Below are positions 12,718 to 23,571 of a stretch of DNA of 64,000 nucleotides, piece after piece. This stretch comes from Rugalucina vietnamica (lineage: Eukaryota; Mollusca; Bivalvia; Lucinida; Lucinidae). Both the position numbers and the translations under genes were made by a program. The stretch is taken from assembly GCA_964017185.1 (NCBI GenBank), contig OZ024874.1:12829957-12893956 (forward strand). Reading direction: 5' to 3'. Position 1 is the stretch's first letter; each line of letters opens with the position of its first letter. The notes beneath the pieces are model-generated. The model ran no database searches. It was not told the origin of the DNA and saw nothing but the letters and a program-made list of their open reading frames with translations.

Positions 12718-12719
12718 AG
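12718..12719 (+). promoter_or_regulatory. Putative 3' splice site upstream of the first TRIM-like CDS
   Basis: TGTAATCCATTCCAG precedes the ATG by 21 bases. The paralogue at 36785 has the same layout, with a 3' splice site just before a coding exon that begins with its own ATG, which suggests a shared 5'UTR intron. The upstream exon of this copy was not located. Confidence 0.45.
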
Positions 12720-12740
12720 ACACAAGCCATACCTGAATCG

Positions 12741-14060
12741 ATGGCGTCTTTCGACGAATCAGTCAAAATGTCATCCGATGAACGGTTCGAGATTGAATGC
12801 ACTCCTTGTAAAGATGGTGACACCATACGAGAGGCCAAGCACTTCTGTCCAGAATGTTCAGAATACTACTGCGACCCCTGTGAAATGACGCATCGACGAC
12901 TCAAGGCGACAAGATCTCATACGGTCCTTCACGGAGATGAAATGTCCCAAAGCACATCGCAAAGAAAAATCATGCTTCCCTTCATGTATTGCACCTGCGA
13001 TAAAACTCGGCTAGTAGAATTCATCTGCGAGGAACACCTTATTGCAGCCTGCTCGGAATGTAAAGGGGTCTACCACAGAAAGTGCAAGACGGTCTCTATC
13101 CAAGAAAAGGGCAGATCTTTCTCAAAAAGCAGCATAACGACAACATACGATACCATGAAAGCAATCGCTGAAAAGATTGACCAGATTCAAGAACAGCAGA
13201 AAGAATCTATTGAATCATTCGCTGAAATGAAAAATGCATGCAAAGAACGTATTGAAGCGATGAGACAGAAACTACACGTATTTGTTGATAAAATATCGGA
13301 TGCTTCTTTGGGAGAACTTGATACTTGCACTATGACCCACTCTAACGACAATGATGAAATCATAACAACGACTGCCAGTACGAAAGCGAAGCTTCAAAAT
13401 GAGATGAAACGCCTAGAAGATGCCATTGCAACTGCTGATGGATGCCTGATGCTGGTTGCTGACACAATTGCCAAACAAAGATGCAACGACTTTCATAGCG
13501 TAACAGCGGATATAGAAAAAGACTTCATCTCTTTAGAAGTTACCTTTGATAACGATGAAACACTTAATGCGCTAATCGATAAAACAACCAAGTTGGGGAA
13601 TCTTCGCGTGAACATGAAACGTTCAACTGTTCTTCCAAAAGACTTAGCTAGTATGTCTTTGATTGAGGATAAAGATGCTAGCTTCAGTCCAAAAGATGCT
13701 AAAAGAATTACAGGGTCAGCGTTTATGCCTAATGGTGATCTACTTGTTTGTGATACTAGTTCAAATTTTGTGTCATTATTTGACCAGAGCTTCAATGTGG
13801 TTTCTACGTGGCAATCTTCAGAGAGCCCATGGAACGTGGCACCAGTAACAGACACTACTGCACTCGTCTCGCTATATAATGCCAAGAAATTACTGTTCAT
13901 AGATACAAGACCACTTATCAAGGAGAACAAATGTATCACACTGGATAAAAAATGTTTTGGAATCGCTTTAGTAGATGGTGAAATATTTGTTTCATGTTCC
14001 GATGATCCTGGCAAAGGAGAAATACGCATTCTTGATATGGATGGAAATAATATGAAATAA
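12741..14060 (+). CDS. TRIM-like B-box/coiled-coil/NHL-type protein, truncated 5' part
   Basis: A 439-codon frame. Residues 20-60 form a first B-box-like zinc finger (Cys20, Cys23, Cys36, Cys39, Cys44, Cys47, His51, His60). Residues 84-115 form a second (Cys84, Cys86, Cys96, His99, Cys104, Cys107, His112, Cys115). There is no RING finger. Residues of about 140-280 are Glu/Lys-rich and heptad-like (coiled coil). From about 315 the protein has propeller strands of the NHL/TRIM2-TRIM3 kind (FMPNGDLLVCD, CFGIALVDGEIFVSCSD). The frame stops after GEIRILDMDGNNMK, where the intact paralogue at 36785-38515 continues for about 120 residues. That missing part is found at 32836-33222. No splice donor lies before the stop, so the gene is probably broken, or makes a half-propeller protein. 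RING-less proteins of this kind may act in ubiquitin or innate-immune signalling; that role is inference. Confidence 0.8.
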   Translation: MASFDESVKMSSDERFEIECTPCKDGDTIREAKHFCPECSEYYCDPCEMTHRRLKATRSHTVLHGDEMSQSTSQRKIMLPFMYCTCDKTRLVEFICEEHLIAACSECKGVYHRKCKTVSIQEKGRSFSKSSITTTYDTMKAIAEKIDQIQEQQKESIESFAEMKNACKERIEAMRQKLHVFVDKISDASLGELDTCTMTHSNDNDEIITTTASTKAKLQNEMKRLEDAIATADGCLMLVADTIAKQRCNDFHSVTADIEKDFISLEVTFDNDETLNALIDKTTKLGNLRVNMKRSTVLPKDLASMSLIEDKDASFSPKDAKRITGSAFMPNGDLLVCDTSSNFVSLFDQSFNVVSTWQSSESPWNVAPVTDTTALVSLYNAKKLLFIDTRPLIKENKCITLDKKCFGIALVDGEIFVSCSDDPGKGEIRILDMDGNNMK

Positions 14061-14413
14061 ATAGGTTTTACCTATTGCCGTGCATCCTAAACACACAACA
14101 ATGAAAACTTTAAAATAAAATAATATAAATGCTATGCAATAAATGATCTTACACAAGTACTTATTTCACAACTCGCCAAAGTATTCTTAAATAAGTTTCA
14201 TATGATAGGACCATGAATGTTAGATATCTGAAATATCGAAATACCTTACCATAATAATGTAAAAAAATATTGCACCCTTTAAGTGTTCAATGTCAGAAAC
14301 CCGGAGATGCACAAGGTGCAGGGTGCTAAAAGTGCAATAAGCAACTTATTATATGGTTCGTCCGTGTGTACGAACGTTAACCACTCCCTTAGAGCTTGTG
14401 TAGATAAAAAAAA
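14061..14413. other. Left edge of the 18.8-kb insert; no gene seen
   Basis: Sequence directly after the truncated frame. It starts with a small palindrome (ATAGGTTTTACCTAT) and then GCCGTGCATCCT. The 10-mer CGTGCATCCT recurs in inverted orientation near 32818-32829, just inside the right edge of the insert. Confidence 0.4.
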
Positions 14414-14537
14414 ATGGCTTTGGTTGGCCAAGGGATTTCAGAGAAGAAGATTTTTGAAAATGTGACTGTACGGATGCACACCGACTCGAGTACCATCCTA
14501 TAAGCTATCCATGAGCATTCGGCTCAGGTCAGCTAAA
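14414..14537 (+). mobile_element. Right-end fragment of a pearl-like element (GGCTCAGGTGAGC family)
   Basis: GGCTTTGGTTGGCCAAGGGATTTCAGAG, a short GACTGTACGGATG stretch and the terminal hairpin TCGGCTCAGGTCAGCTAAAA match the right end of the fuller copy at 15484-16639. Confidence 0.65.
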
Positions 14538-14735
14538 ATCGTTGAATTTTGCAACAGAAAATGCAAAATAAATACTGTCTATTGTGAAACTATACAAGGG
14601 ATAATTTGACTAATTACTCCCTAGTAAGTTTCTGCCATTCCCCACTTTTGCATTTTCGATTTAGTCAAACAAAAATGAAAGTTTCATTCTTTATTAAAAT
14701 AATCATGTGATAAACATTAAAGAACAATTCATTTA

Positions 14736-14968
14736 TGAGCCGCCGCATCAGAAAACCAACAATCTGCATATGCGAAACCAAAGGCACAGATCAGGTGTGC
14801 AGTAACTGTACAGCTGATCAGCTTCTTTCTTTTCAGTACAGGAATAGTAAAATCCCTCTTCCTGTTAAATCAAATTTTCAAGCTTCTTAAATCTAGGACT
14901 GTACAGACAGATATTTGTCAGGCCTGGTAAGAAACCCAGATTGTTGGTTTTCTCGTGCGAAGGCTCAT
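14736..14968. mobile_element. Palindromic MITE, family 1 (copy 4)
   Basis: Starts TGAGCCGCCGCATCAG and ends CGTGCGAAGGCTCA. TA borders both ends (14734-14735 and 14969-14970), consistent with a TA target duplication. Confidence 0.8.
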
Positions 14969-15483
14969 ATACGACACCTGACACCCTGATTATTTGATAC
15001 AAACATCCATCTATCAAACACAATCACAGATCAGCTTAATCACATACAAAACAAATCAGCCTGATTACTTTTCATTGCATAATTAAATCAAATCAAAGGC
15101 CCTGATAGTACATGTACATGTATGTGTGAGTGAGAGCTTCCCTGGTATTGACTGACCTGCGTCATCTGAAAAACTGGATTTTTGCATAGCTGTTCAATCC
15201 CTATAACGTTTGTTAACCCAAGTTTCCAAATCTAGAGCTATTTTCTGTGGTTGTATAATAGCTTTCAGATCTGGTCAAAACACCCAGGACCTGGTCAGAA
15301 CAACCAAATACCAATTTTCTCATAACACAGCTCATACATTTATACTTTCTAAGAACAATGTTCTGCTCATGATGCATTTACAGTGTGATAAACTAGATGG
15401 TAACGTAACAATTCTCATTTATATTGGGTAGTCATAAAATTTAAAAAAAATAAATAAAGAGAAAAAAAAAGACATCAAACTAT

Positions 15484-16639
15484 GACCAAAGCAAACTTTG
15501 AAATCAGTCCACCAGTTCTGGAGAAGATTTTTGAAGAGTTTTTACCGTATATGGGCATGGCGGCCATCTTGGTAATGTGACCTAGATTATTTATATATAT
15601 GCACATTGATTCCCCCATTCTATAGATGCTTCACATAAAATTTGGCTTTGATTGGTCAAGCAGTTTCACAGGAGAAGATGTGTGAATATTATGGTAATAT
15701 ACATATACAATACCCCGGGGTGGGGGCAGATGAGGCCCTTGGGTCCAATTTTGTTTTCAGAATCATTAATATTCAGTCCTACTGCCCATTTCCTGCAAGA
15801 CTTTCTCTTTAAATGACTTTTTAAAAGTTTTCTCCATTCAAATGCATTGGGGACCTATGTTGACCTTGCCATAAAATAGGCCAAGGTCATCCCAGGGTCA
15901 TGATTCATGTATACTTTGTAGTACTTGAGCCATCGATACTTTAGGCCAGGTTTCATTGAAATCGTTTAACTGGTTCTGGAGAAGAAGATTTTTGAAGGGT
16001 TTTTACCATACATGGGCATGACGGCCATCTTGGTCATGTGACTTGGATTATATTTATATACACATTGGTTACCCCTTCCTGTTGATGCTTCACATAACAT
16101 GTGGCTTTGTTTGGCCAAGCGGTTTCAGAGGAGATGTTTGAATATTATGGAGATATACATGTATATTGCCACGGGGTGGGGCACATGAGCCTCTGTGGTC
16201 CAATTTTTTTCAGAATCATAAATATTCAGTCCTACTGCCCATTTCCTGCAAGACTTTAATGACATTTAAAAAGTTTTCCTCATTCAAATGCATTGGCGAC
16301 CTATGTTGACCTTGCCGTAAAATAGGTCAAGGCCATCAATGCTTCATGCCAAGTTTCTTTGAAATCGGTCCACCGGTTCTGGAGAAGATTTTTGAAGGGT
16401 TTTTACTATATATGGGTGTAGTGGCCATCTTGGTCATGTGACCTGGATTTCTTATATACACATTGGTTCCCCCTTCCTATAGATGCTTCATGTAAAATTT
16501 GGCTTTGACTGGCCAAGTGGTTTCAGAGTAGAAGATCTTTGAAATTGTGAACGGACGACGACGACAGGTGACGGACGGACGCCAGAGCATGGCTATCCTA
16601 TAAGCTCACCATGTGAGCCTTCGGCTCAGGTGAGCTAAA
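15484..16639 (+). mobile_element. Pearl-like element, third family, with about 420-bp core units
   Basis: At least two long core units recur: GGTTCTGGAGAAGA(N)ATTTTTGAAG...GGCCATCTTGGTCATGTGAC...GCCCATTTCCTGCAAGACTTT. The array ends in an ACGGACG/ACGACG tract (about 16550-16583) and a right arm with the hairpin AGCTCACC...GGTGAGCTAAAA. A reverse-strand copy is at 54955-58598. The element is non-coding and the left end is not clear here. Confidence 0.7.
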
Positions 16640-17218
16640 AAAAGGCAAATAGAACATACTTTGTAGGTATTCATTAAAATCATGAATTTAAACAATTTAT
16701 TCATCAACCCTCAATACAATCAAAAGTGTCACTACGTTTCAGAAATAGGCAACATTTTGTAACCCTCATTAAAGTCTCTTGTCACCCTCATTAAAGTCTA
16801 AAGGTAAACAAAGTCACCAAAATAAAATCAACCAACAATTATGATAACAAACATCGATTTTTTGGTCAAAATTGATAATTTTGTTTATATCCAATCAAAT
16901 TTGTGTGCCTTGATTTGTCATCAAAAATATCATAAATTTAAGAATCGCCTATATCAACAACTGTGGGCTTCAGCAAATATTTAATATCTCAAATAAACAT
17001 TACAGTTGGCGAAATAAGGCCGTCTCTCGCCAAGCACTGCCCTACCAGACTCTGTATCAGACTGCTCAGGCGGAGTGCAGCAATTGTGTTCAGCTAGTTC
17101 CAGCTTAGGTTTCATAGGGCACTAGATTTTCCTTTGGAGGATCTAATACAGCAGCTACTCGCTTCTGAATTTCACTTGAAGCAACCTTATACTTCTGTAC
17201 ACTTTTCTCAGATCTATA
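16640..17218. other. No gene seen
   Basis: AT-rich sequence without recognisable coding or repeat structure. Confidence 0.4.
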
Positions 17219-17914
17219 CTGAACAAAAAAAGAAACGCAACATTTATATTTCACTAAATTTTGAGCAAACTATGATACAATCAGAAATCATTGCATTTTC
17301 TACTTCTGCATTAGATATCAGGCTTCCGAATGCAAGAAACAGAGTTTCATTTTGATGCGTATTTGCAGAGTTATTCGATGCCGACCATGGGCATGCTGAA
17401 AGTAGTTATCCACACAGTGCGCATGCGTGGGCATTAAAATAATGGTACGATTCAAATCCGCTATAAAACCCCATTCAAAATCACAATGTACCACTCAGCA
17501 GATGACTCACACGTTAAAGAAATAAAATGAATAAAATTGAAATTATCCCCCTCTCAATTAAACATATAGGGATTTTGATGGTTTTAATTACGAGCTTGTG
17601 TGTCGTGGAACTTTATTTATTTTTCATGAATTTTAATCAGGAAGCAGCTGACATTGTTTCTTGATGATCTGGAGGTTGAAAAGTGTGCGCATGCCCAGAA
17701 CAAATCTTTCCCGATTTGCATTAGATTTGCATTATTTAAGACGACAAAAAAATTCTCATTCAATTTTTATCGAATTGAAAATCAGTTTTTGCATGATATA
17801 CCCTAATATCCCATGAATGGGAATCAGACAGCAACAGACATGAAATTATCAACGTTTAACCATTACACTCGAAAATCTTCGGTGGTCTATTGTTGCGTTT
17901 CTTGTTTTGTTCAG
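17219..17914. mobile_element. TA-flanked MITE (CTGAACAAAA ends)
   Basis: Inverted ends run CTGAACAAAA(A)AAAGAAACGCAACA at the left and TGTTGCGTTTCTTGTTTTGTTCAG at the right. Both are bordered by TA. The 696-bp interior has no credible gene. The end sequence resembles a widespread animal MITE type with TA targets. Confidence 0.8.
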
Positions 17915-18205
17915 TATATGTCCAGTCTTTTGCATTATTTCTTGCTCATCCACCCCTGCCATGTAGAGTTGTGTCACACACGTTCTTTTACCGCTATGAT
18001 TGGTATAATTCCCAGAAAGTTCAGCATGTGCCCATATTACTTTTTATCATGTTTTTATGTTTATTTACTCCAATGACTTGATTGCCATAGCGTATAGGGA
18101 GTCCAGCTAGTGGTCTTCGGTAGAAAGCGTCTCTATTTAACGCCACCAAATATTTCTTAAAAGATCTGCAATTGGTTTCTCATCTGAAAAAAAAAAAAAC
18201 ACACC

Positions 18206-18450
18206 ATCAAGAAGACATGTCCATGAAATAAATACCCCCTTGAACCCCTATTTTATACAGTAAAACAGGAGTTTACAGGGATGTCCCTATCCAAAGCATA
18301 GATTGTGGGTACTCGTTAAAACCGCCTCAGCGAGGCGGTTCTCACGTGTGCCTACAATTAATGTTTTGAGCACATAAAATAAACATATCATAATTTTTCT
18401 AATGAGATTTCAATTTTTACAGAGCTGCAATGATCTCAATTTCAATTTTT
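18206..18450. mobile_element. Hairpin MITE, family 2 (copy a)
   Basis: It begins with AGACATGTCCATGAAATAAATACCCCC and carries the family hairpin CCGCCTC-AGCGAGGCGG, flanked by the ATAGATTGTGGGTAC / GTGCCTACAATTAATG arms. The right end is eroded. Confidence 0.65.
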
Positions 18451-18549
18451 CGTATAAATGCTAAGAATCGGACTATTTGGTACAATTAAATTCAGACATC
18501 AGTTCCACTTGTTTACACAAATTATTTCTATAATATTTACTGTCCAAAC

Positions 18550-18703
18550 ATGGGCGGATCCAGAGGGGGGGGACAGGGGGTCCGCCCCTCTCCCCCCCCC
18601 CACTGGAATTGCCAGATTATTTGTTTTTGCCATGTTGAAATTTTCCCCTTCTGGGAATTTGGACCCCCCCCCCCCCTGGGAAAATTTTCTGGATCCGCGC
18701 ATG
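18550..18703. mobile_element. Short MITE (ATGGGCGGATCCAG ends)
   Basis: Inverted ends are ATGGGCGGATCCAG and CTGGATCCGCGCAT, with G- and C-runs just inside. The open frames across it are proline/glycine artefacts of these runs. Confidence 0.65.
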
Positions 18704-19072
18704 CCAAACACGATCTTTCAGAATCTTTTTTTCAAAATAATTACTTTCCTTGCTAACATTTTCTCAAATTTATTTTCTCCACGGGAAATTCTTGGATTTT
18801 TTTTATTTCAATACAGGTTTTCATTCTATTTATGTGACAACTTTTTGAACGTGACAGAATGACAAATTTTCCTTCAGGTGCTCCACAAAAGGGAGAATTT
18901 ACAAACGCAGTTTCTGAAATACGAGCCATGTTGGCATGACATTCAATGACAAAATATAACAAAAAGATACATACCATTTAGGCTGTAATGTCTTATCCGT
19001 TTGTTAGAGAGTTCCAAGTCCTTTTAGCCCCCTTTGTACGTTTTGGAGCTTTGTCTACTGAACTCGACATAC

Positions 19073-19355
19073 TTTCCATGGGCGATAGGGTTCGACTTCT
19101 TTCTTCTGCGCTTCCACCACAAATCTGCTCAAATAATGGTTCATCTGCTCCACTGTCATTAACTGTATTTCCGGCACGAATTCAGGTCCAGCAGCATTTC
19201 TCCAAGAGGAAAAGACCCCTGCAGCCCAGTTTGTGTTTTTCTTTGTGTTTCTGTTCTTATGGTTCTCTATGAGCTGACGGATCTCATAATCGGATACTGT
19301 CGGCACAAATTGGGATGTGGCGGTTTCAGCACCCTTTTCAGCAACAGTGGCATCG
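19073..19355 (-). pseudogene. Remnant exon of a Crypton/DUF3504-type tyrosine-recombinase-like gene
   Basis: Read on the minus strand after a possible acceptor (TTTTAG, exon from 19355), the frame gives VSDYEIRQLIENHKNRNTKK, then TNWAAGVFSSWRN and MTVEQMNHYLSRFVVEAQKK. This resembles the N-terminal core-binding part of Crypton-derived DUF3504 proteins (KIAA1958, ZMYM2 and QRICH1 relatives): a Thr-Lys...Trp...Phe..Trp run followed by LSRFVVEARK. A possible donor (AAA|GTATGT) follows at 19073/19072, and readthrough meets a stop soon after. No matching recombinase core was found nearby, so it is either one exon of a gene with large introns or, more likely given the surroundings, a fragment left by a transposon. 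It is not the same sequence as the DUF3504 gene at 42186-43494. Confidence 0.55.
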
Positions 19356-19525
19356 CTAAAACAAAAATATAAATATCAAAGATTTTCGTTTTATCAAAAG
19401 GTGTGAACTGAAATTTTAAATTGTTACAGCTTATAAAACCGCTGTTACATCTTGGACCGTATATCTATTTTTCCTTATATTTGGCGGTTCTAGCGTGTAC
19501 CCTAGATCTATGACCAATCAGTACT

Positions 19526-19612
19526 TTATGTGGGCAGAAACAAGAGAACCCCAAGAAAAAACACCTGGCACACCGGCAAGCAGAACTTGGCTTGTCTCAC
19601 ACATGCTAGTGG
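19526..19612 (-). repeat. SINE body fragment
   Basis: AGAACCCCAAGAAAAAACACCTGGCACACC, then AGCAGAACTTGGCTTGTCTCACA, matches the body of the SINEs at 22099-22355 and 50339-50595. The tRNA-like head is missing. Confidence 0.65.
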
Positions 19613-19811
19613 ATAATTTCCTGTCATAAAAAGTGTTATGAACACACATGACATGAATTATCACTTTTATGGGAATATGAGACGTAATTGATGATGTATG
19701 TAAAAACAATGTAAATTTTCAAAGAAAATATTAATATTACACTCATGGTTATTTCCATATATATCCGTATGAAACTTATTGTTGCTTTGTTTAGAGGCGT
19801 ACAATTTTTCA

Positions 19812-19956
19812 GTCATGTCAGGATGGACCCAACTCTTCCTGGGTTTAACCAGTACTGTAGGGAGTTAATGTGTCTTGCTCAAGGACACAACAAGGTGACG
19901 CATGTGGGGATTGAAACCAGGACCTCTCTATTCGGAGTTCCACACTCTACCACTAC
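19812..19956 (-). mobile_element. tRNA-derived SINE, second type
   Basis: On the minus strand the head TGGCGTAGTGGTAGAGTG (A box) and CCTGGTTTCAATCCCC (B-box-like) precede a TTGTTGTGTCCTTGAGCAAG body. Related copies lie at 35470-35620 (plus) and 56363-56547 (minus). The promoter boxes have decayed, so this is a SINE and not a tRNA gene. Confidence 0.65.
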
Positions 19957-19959
19957 GCC

Positions 19960-20239
19960 ATCACGAAAACATGTCCGTGTAATGTATACCCCCTTGAACC
20001 CCACTTTCATAAATAGCAAAACTGGGGTATGCAGGGGTATACCTATTTTTTCTTATTTTTGCTTCAAATCATAGATTGTGGGTACTCGTTAGAAACGCCT
20101 CGCCGAGGCGATTCTAATGTGTACCCATAATCTAAGTTTTGAGCAATAATAGGAAAAATATCAATTTTTCAGCTCAAAATGTTCAATTTTTAAAGCTCAA
20201 AAAATCTGTATATTGCATCATGGGCAAGTTTTCGTAATG
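19960..20239. mobile_element. Hairpin MITE, family 2 (copy b)
   Basis: Ends are ATCACGAAAACATGTCC and GGGCAAGTTTTCGTAATG (inverted). The centre is the palindrome ACGCCTCGCCGAGGCG between GATTGTGGGTACTCG and TGTACCCATAATC arms. Confidence 0.75.
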
Positions 20240-20366
20240 CCATTGTCATGATTGTACTCCCTATAAAATTTATTAAATTAATGCAAGATGCTGGGGTGGG
20301 AGTAATGCTTCGTGATCAATGTAACATTACTACCACTGAAAAACTTAAATTATTTATCTTGCATAA

Positions 20367-20645
20367 CATCAGAAATAACATATCAATGATATGTATACCC
20401 CCATAAACCCCCACTTCTATATATAGAGAAACTGGAGTTTGCAGGCGGTATACCTATTTTTCTTATTTTTGATACAAAACATAGATTGTGGGTGTTAGAA
20501 ATGCCTAGCCAAGGCGGTTCTAACATGTACCCATAACCTATGTTTTGAGAAAAAATATCAATATTTTTCCAATGAAATTTTCAATTTTTACGGCTGAAAA
20601 GAATCTAGAGATGTATATTGTATCCATGGTAAAGTTTTCATAATG
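20367..20645. mobile_element. Hairpin MITE, family 2 (copy c)
   Basis: Same architecture as copy b (TATACCCCC block, GGCGGTATACC block, central ATAGATTGTGGGT hairpin, AAGTTTTCATAATG end). The central palindrome is partly eroded (GCCTAGCCAAGGCGG). Confidence 0.7.
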
Positions 20646-20820
20646 ATGGCTATGTTTCAATGTTTCATTCCAAGGTTAAAAGGATAGTAAACAAAACTTA
20701 CCCAAATTACTCTGTAACTGTTTCACCAGTCTAACTACAGTACTTTTAACCTCTGTGAATCACTACAAAATAGAAAAACAAATAGAGAATCTTACACTAG
20801 AAAATAACAACATCATATGA

Positions 20821-21022
20821 TAATTCTAACACACCTCACCTATATTACACGTGTTATAATATTGTGCAGAATCGTAATAGATCAGCTTAAGTACATGTGA
20901 ATTGTTGAGTAATTATTCAGTTTTTTGGTCAGTTGTAAGAATATGCGCTCGTGATTTGATCCTCTTTACTGATCTCCAAACAGTAAATTATTACTCAACA
21001 ATTCACTGCTAGAGCTGATCCA
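20821..21022. mobile_element. Composite palindromic element, deleted copy
   Basis: TTCTAACACACCTC is followed by GTGTTATAATATTGTGCA and then, after an apparent deletion, by AATAGATCAGCTT...AGAGCTGATCC. Read on the minus strand, 48398-48866 has the same blocks in the same order with about 190 bp more between them. Confidence 0.6.
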
Positions 21023-21137
21023 AGAGTGATCAGCATCCAGCAGTCAAACAGCTGGTACTCCACAGCTCCTGAGGTAATGGTCAGAAATTGATCGACTCGG
21101 TAAACTGTAAAAAAAGATATATCTGCTTAAGCCCCTA

Positions 21138-21759
21138 TCTCACTGGAATGTGACAACTTGAGACTAGTTCGTGAATAGTTTGCCACTATTTTTCGACAAA
21201 ATTTAAAGATACAAACACAACATTCACGTTGCAGTCTCACTGAATGCACGTTTATGAAACAAATTCGGGAGTTTCAATCTAATTTTGAAAATATATCTCG
21301 CGACTGTCGCACGACTTTCCCATGAATGTAGCTTATTTTCATTTTCATTCGTATAACAGTTGCGTGACATTGGAATGAATGTTGCTTAGTTTTACTTTCT
21401 TGCCAGATAGTTGCGAGGTGTTCGCGCATTTTTTCCTCAAGACTGTTGCGCGAACTTCATACCACACTCGCACGACATTCATACGAGCGTCGCAAAAATT
21501 TTGCATTGTAAATTTGCCAAAGTTTTGCGCCGACAAGTTCGCGACACTCCCACGAACGTCCCATGAGTAGCGTGACAGTCTTGCAAAATATTTTGGTGAA
21601 AAAAATCGCATAAAATTTTTAAACAAGTTTAAAAATTTCATGACCAGTTCGCGACACATGAAATACTTGTGACACTCGTGCAACACTGGTACGAATGTTG
21701 TGTGAAAGTCCGCGACAAAATTCGCAAAACAGTTGCCAGAAATTCGCATGCCAGTGAGA
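21138..21759. mobile_element. TA-flanked MITE with GTCGCGAA-type motif cluster
   Basis: Inverted ends TCTCACTGG / CCAGTGAGA are flanked by TA on both sides (21136-21137 and 21760-21761). The interior is full of variants of TTCGCGAC(A), TCGCACGAC and CGAACGTC on both strands. The 134-codon minus-strand frame across it reads through these motifs and is not a gene. Confidence 0.7.
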
Positions 21760-22098
21760 TACTAGCTTTAAATATCTGATAGTTTTGTCTTATGTTATGC
21801 AATCAGTTTTGAAATTTTTGAAACGAAAGAAAGAGTATGCCGGGTATATAGTTATACAGCAGAAATTAAGGTGGAATATATTGATATACTCAACTATAAC
21901 ATTGACTTGAGAAGATGCCCCCCCCCCCCTTATAAGTCTGCATGCGTCCACTTTAATTGACCAAAACCAACATCTAGAAGAGAACAGTAGGGCTAGATCT
22001 ATTGGTTAAAGATTACCAATGTTATAGCGTATGGAAAAGTTCTCAACCCCTCAAATTATTATTTAGCTGACAGAATGAGGGACTTGAACTTCGATTTC

Positions 22099-22355
22099 TT
22101 TTTTTTTTTTTTTTTTATTCAGTTTTACGTCTCTTTCCAGCTTTTTCACTCATATCGAGACAAATCAATCGGTAGGTGGGGCGAAAACCGGAGTACCCGG
22201 GGAAAAACCACCTGACACACCCGCAAGCAGAACATGGCTTGTCTCACATATGAATTCGTGCCCCGTGCGAGGCGCGAACCCACATCGGTGAGATGATCGA
22301 ATGATCAAGAGCACTGAAGTCAGCGACCTTAACCACTCGGCCACGGGGGCCGCCT
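22099..22355 (-). mobile_element. Full-length tRNA-derived SINE with 12-bp target duplication
   Basis: On the minus strand it reads GGCGGCCCCCGTGGCCGAG (A-box region), a GGGTTCGCGCC B-box-like segment, the SINE body and a T-run (A-tail on the minus strand) near 22100. AACTTCGATTTC occurs directly at both sides (22087-22098 and 22356-22367). That is an exact 12-bp target-site duplication, so the insertion is fairly recent. Confidence 0.9.
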
Positions 22356-22536
22356 AACTTCGATTTCAGACCATAGACTAGTTCCGGAAGGTCGAACAAT
22401 GTTTGGTTGGTATATATGGAAGCTAATATGGCGGCGCCCATGGTCAACCGTCTTGTATTTGTTAAATTTCAAAATAAAGAAGAGAGAATATTTCAGAGGA
22501 TTGAAAAACATGAGAAAATGCATCAAAGAAACAAGA

Positions 22537-23570
22537 CAAGAACTCCGCGGAGGTCGATATCGCACCTGCATCGGGCAAAGTCAATAGACCATGAAATATA
22601 GTTCAAGGGCACCGGGTCAAGGTGCATGCTTGAAGGGCATGTCAAGGACAATTACTATGCAAGGTCTCAGACTCGCAGCTATCTCTGATGTCGAGAAAAC
22701 CAAACTTCGCATAAAAATTTTCAAAGTCAGTGGACCGTGAAATATAGGTCAAGGGCACCAGGTCAAGGTGCGTGCTTGAAGGGTATGTCAAGGACATTTA
22801 CTATGCAAAATTTCAGACTTGCAGCTATCTCTGATGTCGAGAAAACCAAACTTCGACGTAAAAATTTTCAAAGTCAGTGGACCGTGAAATATAGGTCAAG
22901 GGCATCGGGTCAAGGTGCATGCTTGCAGGGTATGTCAAGGACATTTACTATGCAAGGTTTCAGACTAGCAGCTATCTCTGATGTCGAGAAAACCAAACTT
23001 CGACGTGAAAATTTTCAAAGTAAGTGGACCGTGAAATATAGGTCAAGGGCACCGGGTCAAGGTGCGTGCTTAAAGGATATGTCAAGGACATTTACTATGC
23101 AAGGTTTCAGACTTGCAGCTATCTCTGATGTCGAGAAAACCAAACTTCGACGTAAAAATTTTCAGAGTCAGTGGACCGTGAAATATAGGTCAAGGGCACC
23201 GGGTTAAGGTGCGTGCTTGAAGGGTATGTCAAGGACAATTACTATGCAAGGTTTCAGACTCGCAGCTATCTCTGATGTCAAGAAAACAAAACTTCGACGT
23301 AAATGTTGACAAAACTTCGACGTAAAAATTTTCAAAGTCAGTGGACCGTGAAATATAGGTCAAGGGCACCGGGTTAAGGTGCGTGCTTGAAGGGTATGTC
23401 AGGGACAATTACTATGCAAGGTTTCAGACTCGCAGCTATCTCTGATGTCGAGAAAACCAAACTTCGACGTAAATGTTGACAGACGGACGGACGAACGAAC
23501 GAATGGACGGACGGACGGACAGAAATTTGGACTCCTATATCGCACTCTGCTATAAGCAGGTGCGATAAAA
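22537..23570 (+). mobile_element. Pearl-like element 1, 147-bp core repeats
   Basis: It starts with AAGAACTCCGCGG and an inverted end TATCGCACCTGC, and closes with GCAGGTGCGATAAAA. Between them are six core units whose ATAG(G/T)TCAAGGGCA landmark is at 22597, 22744, 22891, 23038, 23185 and 23355. The first four intervals are exactly 147 bp. The last is 170 bp because a 23-bp piece is duplicated. A GGAC/GAAC tetranucleotide tract follows (23481-23521). Core repeats plus an ACGG-type tract between inverted ends is the bivalve pearl layout. The 156-codon frame at 22737-23207 exists only because 147 is divisible by 3. Confidence 0.9.
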
Positions 23571-23571
23571 A

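Noticed and set aside
13493-14029. 178-codon minus-strand frame opposite the truncated TRIM-like gene
   Set aside because: Same reason: antisense shadow of a coding region, with the same pattern as in the paralogue.
21345-21749. 134-codon minus-strand frame
   Set aside because: Lies entirely inside a TA-flanked MITE made of repeated short GC-rich words.
22737-23207. 156-codon open frame with internal 49-aa repeats
   Set aside because: The frame stays open only because the core repeat of the pearl-like element is 147 bp. The flanking units and the neighbouring element contain stops, and there is no start context or conserved protein.
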